From: Rhizomonospora bruguierae
GTDB taxonomy: Bacteria > Actinomycetota > Actinomycetes > Mycobacteriales > Micromonosporaceae
NCBI RefSeq assembly: GCF_018397995.1
Contig: NZ_BBQH01000051.1
Coordinates: 1 to 43,263, forward strand
Reading direction: 5' to 3'
DNA length: 43,263 bases
Position 1 is the first letter of the stretch; the number at the start of each line of letters is the position of its first letter. A program made the translations under genes and the position numbers. Below are positions 35,230-43,263 of the stretch, piece after piece. Under the pieces are notes generated by a model. The model had not been told where the DNA came from. It ran no database searches and worked only from the letters and a program-made list of their open reading frames with translations.

Positions 35230-36249
35230 CTACCGCCGACCCTTCTTGTTCTCCCTCCTGCGGAGCTTGCGGGTGTCCCGCAGCTCCACGAACCGCTCCC
35301 GGTCCGGCGGCACCCCGGCCTGGATCGCCCGCTCCCGCTCCAGCTCCGCGTCGAACTCCGCCCCGAGCAGGATCGCGATGTTCGAGATCCACAACCAGAC
35401 CAGGAAGATCACGCCGGTGGTGAGCGCGCCGTACGTCTTGTTGTACGACCCGAAGTTGCCCACGTAGACCCCGAACACCAGCGACACCACGATCCACAGC
35501 AGCACCGCCAGCACCCCGCCCGGACTCACCCACCGGAACCCGCTGCGCTTCGCGTTCGGCGACGCCCAGTACAGGATCGCGAACATCAGGCTGACCAGGA
35601 CGATCAGCACCGGCCACTTGACGATCCCCCACGCCGTGATCACGGCCGAGCGGAAACCGAGGGCATGACCGACCAGTTCCGCGAGCCGGCCGGTGAACAC
35701 CACGATCGCCGCGCTGAACACCAGCAGGACCTCCACCACGGCCGTCACGCCGACCCGGATCGGCAGGGTCTTCCAGATGGGCCGCCCCTCCGGTACGTCG
35801 TAGATCGCGTTCGAGGCCCGCATGAACGCGGCGACATACCCCGAGGCCGACCAGAACGCCACCACCAGCCCGAAGGCCGCGACCACCCCCGCGGTCCCCC
35901 GCCCCTGGCCGATCTGCTGGACCACGCCGTTCAGCACGGTCTGCACCGCGCCCGGGGTGATCGTCTCCAGGTTGTCCAGGATCGCGTTGATCGTGCCCAG
36001 CCCCAGCAACCCCAGGATGGCGACCAGCACCAGCAGCCCGGGGAACAGCGAGAGCACCCCGTAGTAGGTGAGCGCCGCCGCCCAGTCACCGAGATTGTCC
36101 GCCTGGTACTCCCTGGCGGTCCGCTTCAGCGCCGCGGCCCACCCCCGGCGCGTCACCTGCGCGGGCCTCCGCGGCCCCTCCTCCGGACCCGCGCCGCCCA
36201 GGGCACGCGCGCCGTGCGCCCCCGCACCCCCGGTCTCCCGCCCCGCCAT
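35230..36249 (-). CDS. YihY/BrkB-family membrane protein
   Basis: This 339-residue protein has the family order: a cytosolic N-terminus, NLGDWAAALTYYGVLSLFPG, and about six membrane helices, including YGALTTGVIFLVWLWISNIA followed by LLGAEFDAELERERA. The C-terminus is basic. Members were once called ribonuclease BN but are membrane proteins of unclear role. I use the ATG at 36249, with GGGAGG upstream, rather than 36282. Confidence 0.9.
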   Translation of the reverse strand: MAGRETGGAGAHGARALGGAGPEEGPRRPAQVTRRGWAAALKRTAREYQADNLGDWAAALTYYGVLSLFPGLLVLVAILGLLGLGTINAILDNLETITPGAVQTVLNGVVQQIGQGRGTAGVVAAFGLVVAFWSASGYVAAFMRASNAIYDVPEGRPIWKTLPIRVGVTAVVEVLLVFSAAIVVFTGRLAELVGHALGFRSAVITAWGIVKWPVLIVLVSLMFAILYWASPNAKRSGFRWVSPGGVLAVLLWIVVSLVFGVYVGNFGSYNKTYGALTTGVIFLVWLWISNIAILLGAEFDAELERERAIQAGVPPDRERFVELRDTRKLRRRENKKGRR

Positions 36250-36334
36250 GGGTACCTCCCGCAGCCGATCACTGCGGCGCATGTGCCCACGACGGACAAC
36301 TCCTACCCACCCGCCCCTACGGGCGCGGCGGGAG

Positions 36335-37147
36335 TCACTTGCAGAGCAGCTTCGTCATGCGGCGGCCGGCGACCACCAGGCCCAGCACCGTGGCCGCCAG
36401 CAGATACACCGTCGCACCCACCTGCGACCAGCCCGGGGAGCCGAGCGTGATGCCCCGGATCAGCACGACCGCCTGATACAGGGGGCTGGCCTCCACCAGC
36501 CAGCGGATCGCCACCGGGTACCCGTCCGGCGGCACGAACGTGCCGGAGAACAGGAACAGGGCGAACTGGGCGGAGCCCATCAGGTCGAAATCCTGCCAGC
36601 TGCGCATGAACGTGGACAGCGCCATGCCCAGGCCCCCGAACGCGAAGCCGACCAGGACGGCGGCCGGGAAGGCGAGCAGGGCACGGGGCGCGGTGGTGAG
36701 ATCCATGGCGACCATGACGACGAGGAACGCGGCCGAGTAGACGCTGCCCCGCACCATCGCCCAGGCCAGTTCGCCGAGGGCCAGTTCGAACGGGCGCACC
36801 GGCGTGGCGATGAACCCCTCGTACAGCTTGAGGTACTTCATCTTGCCGAAGAAGTTGAACGTGGTCTCGGCGAGCGCGCCGGTCATCGCGGACGAGGCGA
36901 GCATGGCGGGGGCGACGAAGGCGGCGTAGGTGACGACCACGCCGCCGGGGAGGGTGAGGTCGCCGACGAGCTTGCCGACGCCGACCCCGATGGAGAGCAG
37001 GTAGAGCACCGGCTCGAAGAAGCCGGAGATCAGCACCACCCAGTAGGACGACTTGAGCGCGACGACGTTCCGCTCGGTGACGGAGACCGCGCGGCGGCCG
37101 GCGGCGGGCAGGCGCAGCAGGCGCGGCAGGGCGAGGGCGGTGACCAC
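36335..37147 (-). CDS. ABC-2 type exporter permease (NodJ-like), second copy
   Basis: This 270-residue permease has six hydrophobic segments, with the NodJ-like SYWVVLISGFFEPVLYLLSI and FGGLGMALSTFMRSWQDFDL. It is a paralogue of the permease encoded just upstream; together they would form a heterodimer with the ATPase. The start at 37147 lies 22 nt after the previous stop. Confidence 0.88.
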   Translation of the reverse strand: MVTALALPRLLRLPAAGRRAVSVTERNVVALKSSYWVVLISGFFEPVLYLLSIGVGVGKLVGDLTLPGGVVVTYAAFVAPAMLASSAMTGALAETTFNFFGKMKYLKLYEGFIATPVRPFELALGELAWAMVRGSVYSAAFLVVMVAMDLTTAPRALLAFPAAVLVGFAFGGLGMALSTFMRSWQDFDLMGSAQFALFLFSGTFVPPDGYPVAIRWLVEASPLYQAVVLIRGITLGSPGWSQVGATVYLLAATVLGLVVAGRRMTKLLCK

Positions 37148-37169
37148 GGCTTCTCAGGGCTCCTCAGCG

Positions 37170-37931
37170 TCAGATCGTCAGCCGGCGGCGGAACCGGGCG
37201 GTGGCCAGCAGCCACCCGGCCACGGCCCAGGTGGCCAGGTACGCGAGGTGGCCGGCGACGGACCAGGCGGGCGCGACGCCGAGGGTGGCGGCCCGGATCA
37301 GGTCGACGCCGTGCCACAGCGGCGAGACGTAGGCCAGCCAACGCAGCACGCCGGGCAGCGACTCGACGGGGAAGAACACACCGGCGAACAGCGACATGGG
37401 GATGACCGCGAAACGAAACAGCATCGCGAGGTAGTTGTCGCTGGGCACCGAGGCGGCGTACCCGAACGTGGGCGCGGCGACCGCGAGGCCGAGCAGGGCG
37501 GCGACCGGCAGCGCGGCCAGCGCCCACCAGGAGTGGACGGCGCCGAACAGGGCGGTGGTCACCAGGAACGCGGCGGTGCTGGTGAGGATCCGGAACAGCA
37601 CGAAGCCGAGGTGACCGCCGAGGATGTCGGCGATCCGCAGCGGGGCGGCGACCTGGGAGAAGTAGATCTTGATCCACTCGAAGTTGCCGAAGACCGGGAA
37701 GGTGGACTCCGCGATCGCCACCTGCATCGCGGTGGAGGCGATCAGGCCCGGAACGATGAAGTCCAGATACGGCACCCCGGCCACGTCCCCACGCACGTAG
37801 GCACCGACGCCCACGCCGAAGGAGAGCATGGTCAGCAGCGGCAGGATGAACGAGGAGAGCGCCGACGAGCGCCAGGTGCGCCGGTAGGAAACCAGGTGGT
37901 ACTCGAGCACCGCGGCGGTGGGATGGGCCAT
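37170..37931 (-). CDS. ABC-2 type exporter permease (NodJ-like), first copy
   Basis: This 253-residue permease has six hydrophobic segments; FGVGVGAYVRGDVAG and VPGLIASTAMQVAIAESTFP match the NodJ/DrrB pattern. The ATG at 37931 lies 1 nt after the ATPase stop. The longer frame upstream is ATPase sequence out of frame. Confidence 0.88.
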   Translation of the reverse strand: MAHPTAAVLEYHLVSYRRTWRSSALSSFILPLLTMLSFGVGVGAYVRGDVAGVPYLDFIVPGLIASTAMQVAIAESTFPVFGNFEWIKIYFSQVAAPLRIADILGGHLGFVLFRILTSTAAFLVTTALFGAVHSWWALAALPVAALLGLAVAAPTFGYAASVPSDNYLAMLFRFAVIPMSLFAGVFFPVESLPGVLRWLAYVSPLWHGVDLIRAATLGVAPAWSVAGHLAYLATWAVAGWLLATARFRRRLTI

Positions 37932-37932
37932 C

Positions 37933-38865
37933 TCAGTCCACCAGCGTCCGGCCGGTGAGGTGCAGGAACACGTCCTCCAGGCTGCTGCGCCGGACCAGCG
38001 AGCTGGCCGGGGCGAGCGCGCGGCGGTGCACCTCGGCAAGCGCGCCGTCCCCGTCCGTGACGTAGAGCAGGATCCGGTCGGGAAGGACCTCGATCCGCTC
38101 CGCCACGCCGGTGAGCTTGCCGGCGTATTCCTCCTGCGACTCCGCCTGGAACCGCAGCTCGACGACCTCACGGGTGGAGTACCGCTCGATCAGCGCCCGG
38201 GGTGAGCCCTCCGCCGCGATCCGCCCGCCGTCCATCACCACCAGGCGGTCGCACAACTGCTCGGCCTCGTCCATGTAATGGGTGGTGAGCACCAGCGTGA
38301 CGCCCTGCTGCTTGAGCCGGAACAACCGCTCCCAGACCAGGTGGCGGGCCTGCGGGTCCAGCCCGGTGGTGGGCTCGTCGAGCAGCACGAGATCCGGCTC
38401 GTTGACCAGCGCGCGGGCGATGGTGAGCCGGCGCTTCATGCCGCCGGACAGCGGCTCCACCTTGCTGTCCGCCCGCTCACCGAGCTGGACGAACTCCAGC
38501 AGTTCCAGGGCGCGGGCGCGGGCCACCGCCCGGGAGATGCCGAAGAAGCGCGCGTAGGTGGTCAGATTCTCCCGGACGGTCAGCTCCTGGTCCAGGTTGT
38601 CCAGCTGGGGACAGACGCCGAGCCGGGCGCGGATCGCCGGCCCCTCCCGGCGCGGGTCCATGCCGAGGATGCGCAGGGTGCCGCCGCTGGGCGGGGAGAC
38701 GCAGCCGATCATGCGCATGGTGGAACTCTTGCCGGCGCCGTTGGGGCCGAGGAAGCCGAACGCCTCGCCGGGGCGCACCTCCACGTCGATCCCGTCCACC
38801 GCCGTGAAGGACCCGAACCGCTTGACCAGCCCCCGGGCGACAATCATGGCCTCTTCGCTACCCAC
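37933..38865 (-). CDS. ABC exporter ATP-binding protein (NodI/DrrA-like)
   Basis: This 310-residue protein has Walker A GPNGAGKSSTMRMIGC, signature LSGGMKRRLTIARALV and Walker B LVLLDEPTTGLDPQARHLVW, the long form typical of NodI/DrrA exporters. Substrate is unknown; a lipid, polysaccharide or drug is plausible. The first open codon is GTG at 38865; the ATG at 38847 (MIVARGLVKRF) is also possible and begins at the conserved region. Confidence 0.92.
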   Translation of the reverse strand: MGSEEAMIVARGLVKRFGSFTAVDGIDVEVRPGEAFGFLGPNGAGKSSTMRMIGCVSPPSGGTLRILGMDPRREGPAIRARLGVCPQLDNLDQELTVRENLTTYARFFGISRAVARARALELLEFVQLGERADSKVEPLSGGMKRRLTIARALVNEPDLVLLDEPTTGLDPQARHLVWERLFRLKQQGVTLVLTTHYMDEAEQLCDRLVVMDGGRIAAEGSPRALIERYSTREVVELRFQAESQEEYAGKLTGVAERIEVLPDRILLYVTDGDGALAEVHRRALAPASSLVRRSSLEDVFLHLTGRTLVD

Positions 38866-38968
38866 GCGGCGAAGTTAACCCGAGGGTCCGACAATCCCCG
38901 ACCGATTTTCCGCCGAGCCGGCCGCCGCGCCCTGCGGAGCGGATTCTCCGGAGCCGGAGCCGGCTCGC

Positions 38969-39478
38969 CTACGGGGCCGGGGTGGCCTGCGCCCGCGCCT
39001 CCGCGACCAGCTCATCCACCCCGGGATGCCCGGGATCGGTCCCCGGGTCGAAGCGGACCGTCCAGGTGAGCCCGTCGACGCCGGGCACCCGCCGCGCGGC
39101 CACCCGCACCCCGCCGCCCGCACCCAACCGGTGATGCGCGGTGTACGCCACCGAGCGGGTGACCCGGGCGCGCACCTGGTGCGGCACGTCCCCCGGTTCG
39201 ACCAGCAGGTACGTGAGGACGTCGGCGTCGGCGATCACGGCGTAGCCCGCCCGTTCCTGGACCCGCTCGGCCGGCGTGACGGTCAGCTCCCGGCCGGACC
39301 AGACCGCCTTGTTGATCTCATGCCAACCGAGCCGACCCCGCCCGGGCAGCCAAACCCCCCGGGTGGTGGCGACCACCACACCATCGGCGACCGGCGACCA
39401 GGCCAGCACCCGCTCGTCCCGCTCCAGCGGCGGTCGCCGGTCGGCGGGCAGCTTCGGCACCCGGCGGAACAGTGCCAT
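38969..39478 (-). CDS. Conserved hypothetical protein coupled to dnaG
   Basis: This 169-residue protein begins [20 protein letters not shown] and has a beta-rich pattern (VADGVVVATTRGVWLPGRG, WTVRFDPGTDPGHPGVDELV). I do not recognise a named function. Its ATG at 39478 shares a base with the dnaG stop (TAATG), so it is translationally coupled to dnaG. Confidence 0.85.
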   Translation of the reverse strand: MALFRRVPKLPADRRPPLERDERVLAWSPVADGVVVATTRGVWLPGRGRLGWHEINKAVWSGRELTVTPAERVQERAGYAVIADADVLTYLLVEPGDVPHQVRARVTRSVAYTAHHRLGAGGGVRVAARRVPGVDGLTWTVRFDPGTDPGHPGVDELVAEARAQATPAP

Positions 39479-41322
39479 TAGAGGCCCCCTACCGCCTGCT
39501 CGCGCAGCGCCCGGGCGTGCTGCTCCAGGGAGAACAGCTCGCCGGCCAGCGCGAGGTACTCGTCCTTGCGCTCCACCGGGTTGATCCGCTGCACCTTCGA
39601 CTTCAGCTCCCGGATCCGCCCGGTCACCGCGCCCCACTGCAGGCGGGCCAGGGTGGCGGCCACGTACCGGGGGTCCGGCTCGGCGTCCAGGCGCAGCGGC
39701 TCGACGGCCAGTTCACCGACCCGGGCCTTGGCGGCCAGGTCCGCGCAGGCATCCCGGACCTTCTCGATCCAGACCGCGCCGCTGGCGCCGGTGGCCGCCC
39801 CGCCCACCTCGGCGATGGCGTCGCGGACCGCTATGTGGACCGGGTCGCGGTAGTTCTCCACGCCGAGGGTGTCGAACATCGGACCGGCGAGCACCGGCTG
39901 CTGGAGGGCGAGCTTCAGCGCCTCGCGCTCGACCATGCTCTGCGGGCTGTCCGCCGCGACCGGCGTGCGGGGCGCCGGCGCCACGGCGCCGCCACCCGAT
40001 CCGGCGTGCACCGCCCGCTGCACCGTCTCGATCTCCATGCCGAGGTCGCCGGCCAGCTTGCGGGCGTACTCGGGGCGCAGCGCGCGGTCCTTGATCTTGC
40101 CGACCAGGGGCGCCGTGGCACGCAGGGCGGCCACCCGCCCCTCGGCCGTGTCCAGGTCGAAGCGGCCGATCACCGAACGCAGGGCGAACGCGATCAGCGG
40201 CTCGCGGCGGGCCACCAGATCCCGCACCGCGGTGTCCCCGCGGGCCAGCCGCAGCTCGCACGGGTCCATGTTCTCCGGGCCGACCGCGATGTAGGTCTGC
40301 GCCACGAAGCGCTGGTCGTCCTCGAACGCGCGCAGCGCCGCCTTCTGCCCGGCGGCGTCCCCGTCGAAGGTGAAGATGATCTCGCCGGCGAACGCGTCGG
40401 TGTCCATCAGCAACCGGCGCAGCACCCCGATGTGGTCCGTGCCGAACGCGGTGCCGCAGGTGGCGACGGCGGTGGGGACGCCGGCCAGGTGGCAGGCCAT
40501 CACGTCGGTGTACCCCTCGACGATCACCGCCCGCCCCTGCCGGGCGATCTCCCGCTTGGCCTGGTCGATCCCGTACAGCACGTGGGACTTCTTGTAGAGC
40601 GGGGTCTCCGGGGTGTTCAGGTACTTGGGGCCGTCGTCGTCCTCGAGCAGCTTGCGGGCGCCGAAGCCGATCACGTCGCCGGAGATGTCCCTGATCGGCC
40701 AGAGCAGCCGGCGCCGGAACCGGTCGATCAGCGACCCGGAGCGCGCCTCCCGGGCCAGCCCGGCGGTGACCAACTCCTGGCTGGTGAAGCCCCGGCCGCG
40801 CAGGTGCCGGGTGAGCTGCTCCCAGGCGTCGGGGGCGAAGCCGCAGCCGTACCGCTCGGCGGCCGACTTGTCGAAGCCGCGCTGGGCGAGGAACTCCCGC
40901 GCCGGCCGGGCGCCCGCCGAGCCGAGTTGCTCGGCGTAGAACTCGGCGGCGGCCTGGTGCGCCGCGATCAGCCGCTGCTTCTGCCCCTGCTGCTGGCGGA
41001 CCGGCGCCGGGCCGGCCTCCGCGTACCGCAGCTGGATGCCGGCCTTGCCGGCCAGCCGCTCGACCGCCTCGACGAACGTGAGGTGGTCGGTGTCCATCAG
41101 GAACTTGATCGCGTCCCCGCCCTGCCCGCAGCCGTGACAGAAATAGACATTCCTAGATGGGGAGACGGTGAACGAGGGGGTCTTCTCGTCGTGGAACGGG
41201 CACAGCCCCTTGAGGTTGCCGCCGCCGGCCGACTTCAGCGTGACGTGCTCGGAGATCACGTCGGCGATCGCCGTCCGCTCGCGGACCAGCGCGATGTCCT
41301 CGTCCTTGATCCGGCCCGCCAC
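39478..41322 (-). CDS. dnaG: DNA primase
   Basis: This 614-residue primase has a zinc-binding N-terminus ([10 protein letters not shown] and [12 protein letters not shown]41, H44, C62, C65), the RNA polymerase core, and a TOPRIM domain with [13 protein letters not shown] (Glu) and [14 protein letters not shown] (DGD). The C-terminal region should bind the replicative helicase. The GTG at 41322 ([20 protein letters not shown]) has GAGGGGG upstream; the longer open frame is dgt sequence out of frame. Confidence 0.97.
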   Translation of the reverse strand: MAGRIKDEDIALVRERTAIADVISEHVTLKSAGGGNLKGLCPFHDEKTPSFTVSPSRNVYFCHGCGQGGDAIKFLMDTDHLTFVEAVERLAGKAGIQLRYAEAGPAPVRQQQGQKQRLIAAHQAAAEFYAEQLGSAGARPAREFLAQRGFDKSAAERYGCGFAPDAWEQLTRHLRGRGFTSQELVTAGLAREARSGSLIDRFRRRLLWPIRDISGDVIGFGARKLLEDDDGPKYLNTPETPLYKKSHVLYGIDQAKREIARQGRAVIVEGYTDVMACHLAGVPTAVATCGTAFGTDHIGVLRRLLMDTDAFAGEIIFTFDGDAAGQKAALRAFEDDQRFVAQTYIAVGPENMDPCELRLARGDTAVRDLVARREPLIAFALRSVIGRFDLDTAEGRVAALRATAPLVGKIKDRALRPEYARKLAGDLGMEIETVQRAVHAGSGGGAVAPAPRTPVAADSPQSMVEREALKLALQQPVLAGPMFDTLGVENYRDPVHIAVRDAIAEVGGAATGASGAVWIEKVRDACADLAAKARVGELAVEPLRLDAEPDPRYVAATLARLQWGAVTGRIRELKSKVQRINPVERKDEYLALAGELFSLEQHARALREQAVGGL

Positions 41323-41354
41323 CGCGCCACCCCCTCTGGTGCCTACATCCTGCC

Positions 41355-42587
41355 TCAGCCTGCCCGCCGCCCCGCCGTGAGGGCGCCGTGCCGGACCAGC
41401 GCGGACGGGTCGGTCAGGCTGGCCACCTGGTCGATCACCACGCGCAGCCGGGCGGCGTCGTCCGGCGCCGCCTTGAACAGCGGCGCGAACACCGGGTCCA
41501 GGCCGTCCGGCGCCCGCCGCAGCAGTTCCCGGACCAGTTCGCTGAGGACCAGGCGCTGCCGCTCGTACCGGCCCGCGGCGCCCTCGCGGCGCATCACGTA
41601 CCGCAGCGCGATCCCCTTGAGCAGCGCGCACTGGGCGCGCACCCGCCGGGGTACGACCAGATCCGCCGCGTACCGGCGCAGCGGGGCCGGGCCGTACGCC
41701 GCCCGGGTGGCGGCGACCGCGGCCGAGACGAACCGCCCGGTCAGCACGCTGGTGACGCCCTTCAGCGCGGCCTGGGCGGCGTGGCTGCCGTCGTACCCGG
41801 CCAGCGGCGCCAGCACCGGGTCGGCGAGCAGGTCCACCAGCACCTCGCCGAGGTCCCCGGCGGACTCGGCCGAGTAGCGGCCGGACACGTCCACGCACAG
41901 GGCGGCCCGCTCGTCGGCGTCCGCCAGCAGCCGGGCCAGCCGCACGTACCCGCCGTAGACGCCGTCCTCCACGTCGTGCACCGAATACGCCACGTCGTCG
42001 GCCCAGTCCATCACCTGGGCCTCCAGGCAGCGCCGCTCGGGCTCCGGCGCCCCCTCGCGGATCCACCCGAACACCGGCGCGTCGTCCGCGTAGTACCCGA
42101 ACTTCGGGGTACCCGGGCGGCGCGGCCACGGGTACTTGGTGGTGGCGTCGAGGGCGGCCCGGGTCAGGTTGAGGCCGGCGGAGGCGCCGTCCGGCCCGTA
42201 CACCTTGGCCTCCAGGCGGGTCAGTACCCGCAGCGTCTGGGCGTTGCCCTCGAACCCGCCGCACGGCTGCGCCAGGTCGGCCAGGGCCTGCTCGCCGTTG
42301 TGCCCGAACGGCGGGTGGCCCAGGTCGTGCGCCAGCCCGGCGACGTCCACCACGTCCGGGTCGCAGCCCAGCCGGGCGCCCATCTCCCGGGCGATCTGCG
42401 CGACCTCCAGCGAGTGGGTCAGCCGGGTGCGCAGGAAGTCGTCCGCGCCGGCGGTGTGCACCTGCGTCTTGGCGGCCAGCCGCCGGAACGCGGCGCAGTG
42501 CAGCACCCGGGCCCGGTCCCGCTCGTACGGGCCGCGACCGTAGCCGGTGTCCTTCGGCGGCTCGGGCACCACCCGGGCGTCATCCAC
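41355..42587 (-). CDS. dgt: Deoxyguanosinetriphosphate triphosphohydrolase-like protein
   Basis: This 410-residue HD-domain protein has H58 in [14 protein letters not shown]87-D88 in [17 protein letters not shown] and a later Asp in [18 protein letters not shown], the full metal set. It cleaves dGTP or other dNTPs to the nucleoside and triphosphate. The start is GTG at 42587. The dgt-dnaG order is common in actinobacteria, with 32 bp between them. Confidence 0.93.
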   Translation of the reverse strand: MDDARVVPEPPKDTGYGRGPYERDRARVLHCAAFRRLAAKTQVHTAGADDFLRTRLTHSLEVAQIAREMGARLGCDPDVVDVAGLAHDLGHPPFGHNGEQALADLAQPCGGFEGNAQTLRVLTRLEAKVYGPDGASAGLNLTRAALDATTKYPWPRRPGTPKFGYYADDAPVFGWIREGAPEPERRCLEAQVMDWADDVAYSVHDVEDGVYGGYVRLARLLADADERAALCVDVSGRYSAESAGDLGEVLVDLLADPVLAPLAGYDGSHAAQAALKGVTSVLTGRFVSAAVAATRAAYGPAPLRRYAADLVVPRRVRAQCALLKGIALRYVMRREGAAGRYERQRLVLSELVRELLRRAPDGLDPVFAPLFKAAPDDAARLRVVIDQVASLTDPSALVRHGALTAGRRAG

Positions 42588-42596
42588 GCGCCGAGG

Positions 42597-42953
42597 TTAC
42601 TGCTCCTTGGCCCGCAGCACGCAGAACTCGTTACCCTCCGGGTCCGCCAGCACCACCCAGCCGACCTGCTCGCCCTGGCCGACGTCCACGTGCCGGGCAC
42701 CCATGTTGACCAGACGCTCCACCTCGGCCTCCTGGTCGTCCGGGCGCAGGTCGATGTGGAGCCGGTTCTTCACCGCCTTGGCGCCCATCACCGGGACGAA
42801 CACCAGGCCCGGCAGCACCTCGGGGGTGCGCCGGATCTCCACCTCGTCCGGCTGCTCGTAGGTGATCGTGAAGCCGAGCGCCTCGGCCCACCACCGGGCC
42901 AGCCGGGCCGGATCGTGGGCATCGATGACGACCTGCTCCCACCGGACACCCAT
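42597..42953 (-). CDS. VOC-family (glyoxalase-like) protein
   Basis: This 118-residue protein has the VOC pattern: VVIDAHDPARLARWWAEALG at the start, NRLHIDLRPDD in the middle and WVVLADPEGNEFCVL at the end, with His and Glu as possible metal ligands. Substrate is unknown. It lies 9 nt upstream of dgt, probably in one transcript. Confidence 0.9.
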   Translation of the reverse strand: MGVRWEQVVIDAHDPARLARWWAEALGFTITYEQPDEVEIRRTPEVLPGLVFVPVMGAKAVKNRLHIDLRPDDQEAEVERLVNMGARHVDVGQGEQVGWVVLADPEGNEFCVLRAKEQ

Positions 42954-42990
42954 GAGACACCTCCCGCGCGGCGGACGAATGCCGCACAGG

Positions 42991-43263
42991 TTACGCCGAG
43001 GTGTCCGGCAGCGCGGCCCGGCCCGCCTCCAGCCGCGCCACCGGTACCCGGAACGGCGAACAGGAGACGTAGTCCAGGCCGGCGCCGTGGAAGAAGTGCA
43101 CCGAGTCGGGATCGCCGCCGTGCTCGCCGCAGACGCCGATCTTCAGGTCCGGGCGGGCCGCCCGGCCCTCCTCGACCGCCACCCGGACCAGCCGCCCGAC
43201 GCCGTCGGCGTCGATCGACTCGAACGGCGAGACGCCGAAGATGCCCAGTTCCAGGTACCGGGA
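42991..43263 (-). CDS. ppdK: Pyruvate, phosphate dikinase, C-terminal part (cut by window edge)
   Basis: About 90 C-terminal residues are visible. [20 protein letters not shown] and [19 protein letters not shown] match the PEP/pyruvate-binding domain of PPDK, the Cys in [10 protein letters not shown] being the catalytic proton donor. The enzyme interconverts pyruvate and phosphoenolpyruvate. The 5' part lies beyond the right edge. Confidence 0.93.
   Translation of the reverse strand, partial: SRYLELGIFGVSPFESIDADGVGRLVRVAVEEGRAARPDLKIGVCGEHGGDPDSVHFFHGAGLDYVSCSPFRVPVARLEAGRAALPDTSA

Noticed and set aside
41323-42264. N-terminal extension of the DnaG open frame
   Set aside because: It is dgt read out of frame; the zinc-finger N-terminus of DnaG follows the GTG at 41322.

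Overview
The window looks like chromosome of a high-GC actinomycete, most likely Micromonosporaceae (inference). The basis is GC-rich codon use, many GTG starts, and a right-hand block dnaG - dGTPase (dgt) - VOC protein - pyruvate phosphate dikinase (ppdK).

Region 1, 1-15422: a type I-U (renamed I-G) CRISPR-Cas locus. The array fills 1-6823 with 94 copies of one 36-bp repeat (the first is cut by the window edge) and 93 spacers, and it continues off the left edge. A 186-bp leader candidate separates it from a leftward operon, in transcription order csb1 (Cas7), csb2 (Cas5-Cas6), cas3 (helicase, then C-terminal HD nuclease), a csb3/Cas8-like gene, a cas4-cas1 fusion and cas2. Every junction is an ATGA or GTGA overlap. 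I find no separate full-length csx17 large subunit.

Region 2, 15423-15992: a 570-bp spacer upstream of csb1. It holds a 68-codon ORF with a strong ribosome site, a perfect 54-bp palindrome inside that ORF, and an orphan fragment matching 14 of 15 bases of the 3' end of the CRISPR repeat.

Region 3, 15993-21041: a compact leftward three-gene operon of a DUF559-type nuclease, a two-winged-helix protein, and a 1092-residue ATPase that joins an AAA module to a HerA-like module. Its position beside CRISPR-Cas and its nuclease-plus-HerA composition suggest a defence system. I cannot match it to a named one, and it is the best candidate for something undescribed.

Region 4, 21265-27800: ordinary chromosome, including an alpha/beta hydrolase with a probable frameshift, an ArsR regulator with a small membrane protein, a PP2C-like protein, an NfeD-flotillin pair, a small membrane protein, tRNA-Asn(GTT) and a YtxH-like protein.

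Region 5, 27858-35048: a leftward sugar or polyol uptake and catabolism operon of ROK regulator, two-domain ABC ATPase, permease, lipoprotein binding protein, Gfo/Idh/MocA oxidoreductase and TIM-barrel isomerase. Region 6, 35230-43263: a YihY membrane protein, a NodIJ/Drr-type ABC exporter, then a small conserved protein, dnaG, dgt, a VOC protein and the 3' end of ppdK.
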